A stretch of 7,061 bases of DNA from Gammaproteobacteria bacterium (GTDB lineage Bacteria; Pseudomonadota; Gammaproteobacteria; Pseudomonadales; Azotimanducaceae), in NCBI GenBank assembly GCA_028821035.1, contig JAPPHP010000251.1, forward strand, positions 1 to 7,061. Reading direction: 5' to 3'. The position numbers were made by a program, and so were the translations under genes. The stretch's first letter is position 1; each line of letters opens with the position of its first letter. The notes below the pieces were generated by a model. The model made no database searches, was not told where the DNA came from, and worked only from the letters and a program-made list of their open reading frames with translations. Positions 5,178 through 7,061 of the stretch are shown piece after piece.

Positions 5178-7061
5178 TCAGAACGCCGCGCGGACCTCCA
5201 GCCCCACGACGCGCCCTTCCTTCAACGGCGAATACGTCGAGTACACCAACCCGGTCAGGTCGAAGTCGCTGCGCCGCAGGACTTCGTCGAGGAGGTTGCG
5301 CCCGTATAGCGTGACCTCGACCCGATCGTTGGGCGCCAATGCGACGCTCACATCGACGAGATCGCCCCCGTCGAGCACGCCGCGGTTGTCGTCGGTGATC
5401 TCGCTGTCGTCCCGGTGGGAGACGCCCACGCGGATCGAGAGTCGCCCCAGACCGCCGATCTCGCGCGCATAGCGGCCCTCGAGACCCCAGGTGAGGCGCG
5501 CAAGGCGGGGCAGGTCGAGACGATCGTCACCCACTGTCGAGCCGTCGCCGTTCAGGTCGAAGCGCACGCGGTCGTAGGCGCCGTCCGTGTAGCCCAGAGA
5601 CGCGCTCAGGGTCACCCTGTCGCCCAAGGCTGCCAGCATCTCCACTTCGAGGCCCTGTATCGTCGCGTCCGCCGTGTTGGCGGTGATCTGCACGCCGCCC
5701 GAGGCCACGTCCGCGCGGGTCACCTGCCGCTGCATGCCGTAGACGCGGTTGTGGAAGGCGGCCACGTTGAGGCGGACCCGCCCCCCGGCAAGCTCCGACT
5801 TCAGCCCCAGCTCGAAGGCGTCCTGCTCTTCCTCGTCGAACGGGCCGGGGGCGACGCCGGGAGCCGTGTTGCGCAGGTTGTAGCCGCCGCTCCGGAAGCC
5901 CTTGGTGAAATGGCCGTAAAGCTGTGTCGCCGCACCCGGCCAGAACTGCAGCCCGACCCTCGGCGTGACGTTGCGCCAGGTGTCGCCGTCGCGGAAGTCG
6001 TACTCGCATCGACGGGAATCGGCGACGCACGCGGAGTTCCCAGCGGTCGCCACCAGCACGTCCTTCTCCTCGAGCGTGTAGCGGGCGCCCACCGTCAGCA
6101 GCCAGTCGGGCGCGAGTTCGATGTCGTTGTTCATGAACACGCCACCGGTTCGGTGGTCCTGGTCCCCGCCGAACGGCACGCCCCACGCCGCCCGGATCAG
6201 GCGCCGCTCGCGGTAGCGGATGTCCTGGCTGAAGGCGTAGGCGCCGAGCGTGACTTCCCAACCCGGGCGCAGCCAACCCGAGTAGCGCAGCTCGTTGCTG
6301 AACTGCCGCTGGCCCGTATAGGCGAACAGGTGGAAGACAGGGTCCGTGGTGGAGTCGATGTCGGCCAAGGACGCGTGTTCCACCTCGCGCCACCCGAACA
6401 CGTTGGTGACCACTCCACCGCGGGACCCGACGCGCCGGTTGGCTTCAACGATGGCATGTTGCCAGTCGACGCGCGAGAAGCCCGGTTCGTCGATGGCGAA
6501 GTCGAAACCCCGGAAGCGGCGGCGGTTCTGGGTCGCCGGGCCGTCCCCGTCGGAGTCGCCGCGCTCGTAGATCAGGGTCACGTCAGCCAGGGCGGAGGGC
6601 CGCCACGTGAGGACCGGGCGCACCACCCAGGCCGTCTCGGCACCGACCGGGCCGGTGCCCGGCGCATCGTTGTCGAACCAGCCCCGGTCGTCCCGCCAGC
6701 TCGCCGAGAGGCGGGCATCGACGGTATCGCCCAGCGCGCCCCCCATGCTGCCGGAGAACCGGGTGTCGAGACCGGTCTCGACCCGCAGCGTCGCGTCCGC
6801 GGTCGTCTCGCCACCCGGTCTTCGGGAACGCAGCAGCACGGCCCCACCGGTGACGTTGCGCCCGAACAACAAGCCCTGGGGTCCGCGCAGGACCTCTATC
6901 GCTTCCAGGTCCAGCATGTCCATCACGACACCGTAGTTGACCCCGAGGTAGACGCCGTCGACGAACACGCCCACCGTCGGATCGATGGACGGGATCGAGC
7001 CCGCGACGCCGAGCCCGCGGATGGAGAAGTTGGCGATGCCCTTGCCCGTGCCGATGCCGTC
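5178..7061 (-). CDS. TonB-dependent outer-membrane receptor, N-terminus off the window
   Basis: The 627 visible residues are the end of the plug and the complete beta-barrel of a TonB-dependent receptor, which imports scarce ligands such as siderophores, vitamins or glycans using energy from TonB-ExbB-ExbD. The frame runs to the right edge, so the signal peptide, TonB box and first part of the plug are missing. The plug remnant has ANFSIRGLG, SIDPTVGVFVDGVYLG and IEVLRGPQGLLFGRN (about residues 55-69), all family hallmarks. Barrel hallmarks include GHFTKGFRSGGYN and AFELGLKSEL. The protein ends in VRAAF, the terminal Phe expected of barrels inserted by BamA. A Cys-x6-Cys pair (6027-6029 and 6006-6008) probably forms a loop disulfide. 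The FVDGVY and GRNVTGGA style resembles the large receptor sets of alpha- and gammaproteobacteria, but the ligand cannot be told. The helicase lies downstream on the same strand after 207 bases and has its own promoter. Confidence 0.96.
   Translation of the reverse strand, partial: DGIGTGKGIANFSIRGLGVAGSIPSIDPTVGVFVDGVYLGVNYGVVMDMLDLEAIEVLRGPQGLLFGRNVTGGAVLLRSRRPGGETTADATLRVETGLDTRFSGSMGGALGDTVDARLSASWRDDRGWFDNDAPGTGPVGAETAWVVRPVLTWRPSALADVTLIYERGDSDGDGPATQNRRRFRGFDFAIDEPGFSRVDWQHAIVEANRRVGSRGGVVTNVFGWREVEHASLADIDSTTDPVFHLFAYTGQRQFSNELRYSGWLRPGWEVTLGAYAFSQDIRYRERRLIRAAWGVPFGGDQDHRTGGVFMNNDIELAPDWLLTVGARYTLEEKDVLVATAGNSACVADSRRCEYDFRDGDTWRNVTPRVGLQFWPGAATQLYGHFTKGFRSGGYNLRNTAPGVAPGPFDEEEQDAFELGLKSELAGGRVRLNVAAFHNRVYGMQRQVTRADVASGGVQITANTADATIQGLEVEMLAALGDRVTLSASLGYTDGAYDRVRFDLNGDGSTVGDDRLDLPRLARLTWGLEGRYAREIGGLGRLSIRVGVSHRDDSEITDDNRGVLDGGDLVDVSVALAPNDRVEVTLYGRNLLDEVLRRSDFDLTGLVYSTYSPLKEGRVVGLEVRAAF

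Overview
The window is GC-rich and reads as chromosomal DNA from a Gram-negative bacterium. It carries a TonB-dependent outer-membrane receptor with a C-terminal phenylalanine and a lipobox-bearing secreted esterase, so there is an outer membrane. The receptor and helicase would fit a proteobacterium, but no ribosomal or other phylogenetic marker is present and the taxon stays open.

Layout, left to right. (1) Positions 1-266, minus strand: the N-terminal part of a small putative helix-turn-helix protein that runs off the left edge. (2) Positions 267-394: a divergent promoter region. (3) Positions 395-2053, plus: a type-B carboxylesterase lipoprotein with a complete catalytic triad. (4) Positions 2096-3016, plus: an HNH endonuclease of the 'putative restriction endonuclease' type, with an N-terminal domain that may read modified DNA. 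(5) Positions 3104-3606, plus: a Phd/YefM antitoxin and a Txe/YoeB toxin with overlapping stop and start codons. They are preceded by a promoter holding two GTAC-core sites 12 bp apart. (6) Positions 3612-4970, minus and convergent with the toxin: a DEAD-box RNA helicase with an N-terminal four-cysteine zinc ribbon. Its leader has a good extended -10 promoter and a Shine-Dalgarno sequence inside a small hairpin. (7) Positions 5178-7061, minus: a TonB-dependent receptor cut by the right edge, lacking its signal peptide, TonB box and most of the plug.

The genes do not form one pathway. The esterase and receptor are envelope and nutrient-acquisition functions, and the helicase is RNA housekeeping or stress adaptation. 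The HNH nuclease and toxin-antitoxin pair look like accessory defence or stability genes. Two hand-counted 60-base lines inside the HNH gene are each 58% GC, against 72-73% in single sampled lines of the esterase and receptor genes, which fits acquisition of the nuclease from elsewhere. No gene-free stretch exceeds 300 bases, and I saw no tRNA, rRNA, CRISPR array, insertion sequence or convincing intrinsic terminator. The points most worth checking are the operator geometry of the toxin-antitoxin module and the N-terminal domain of the HNH protein.
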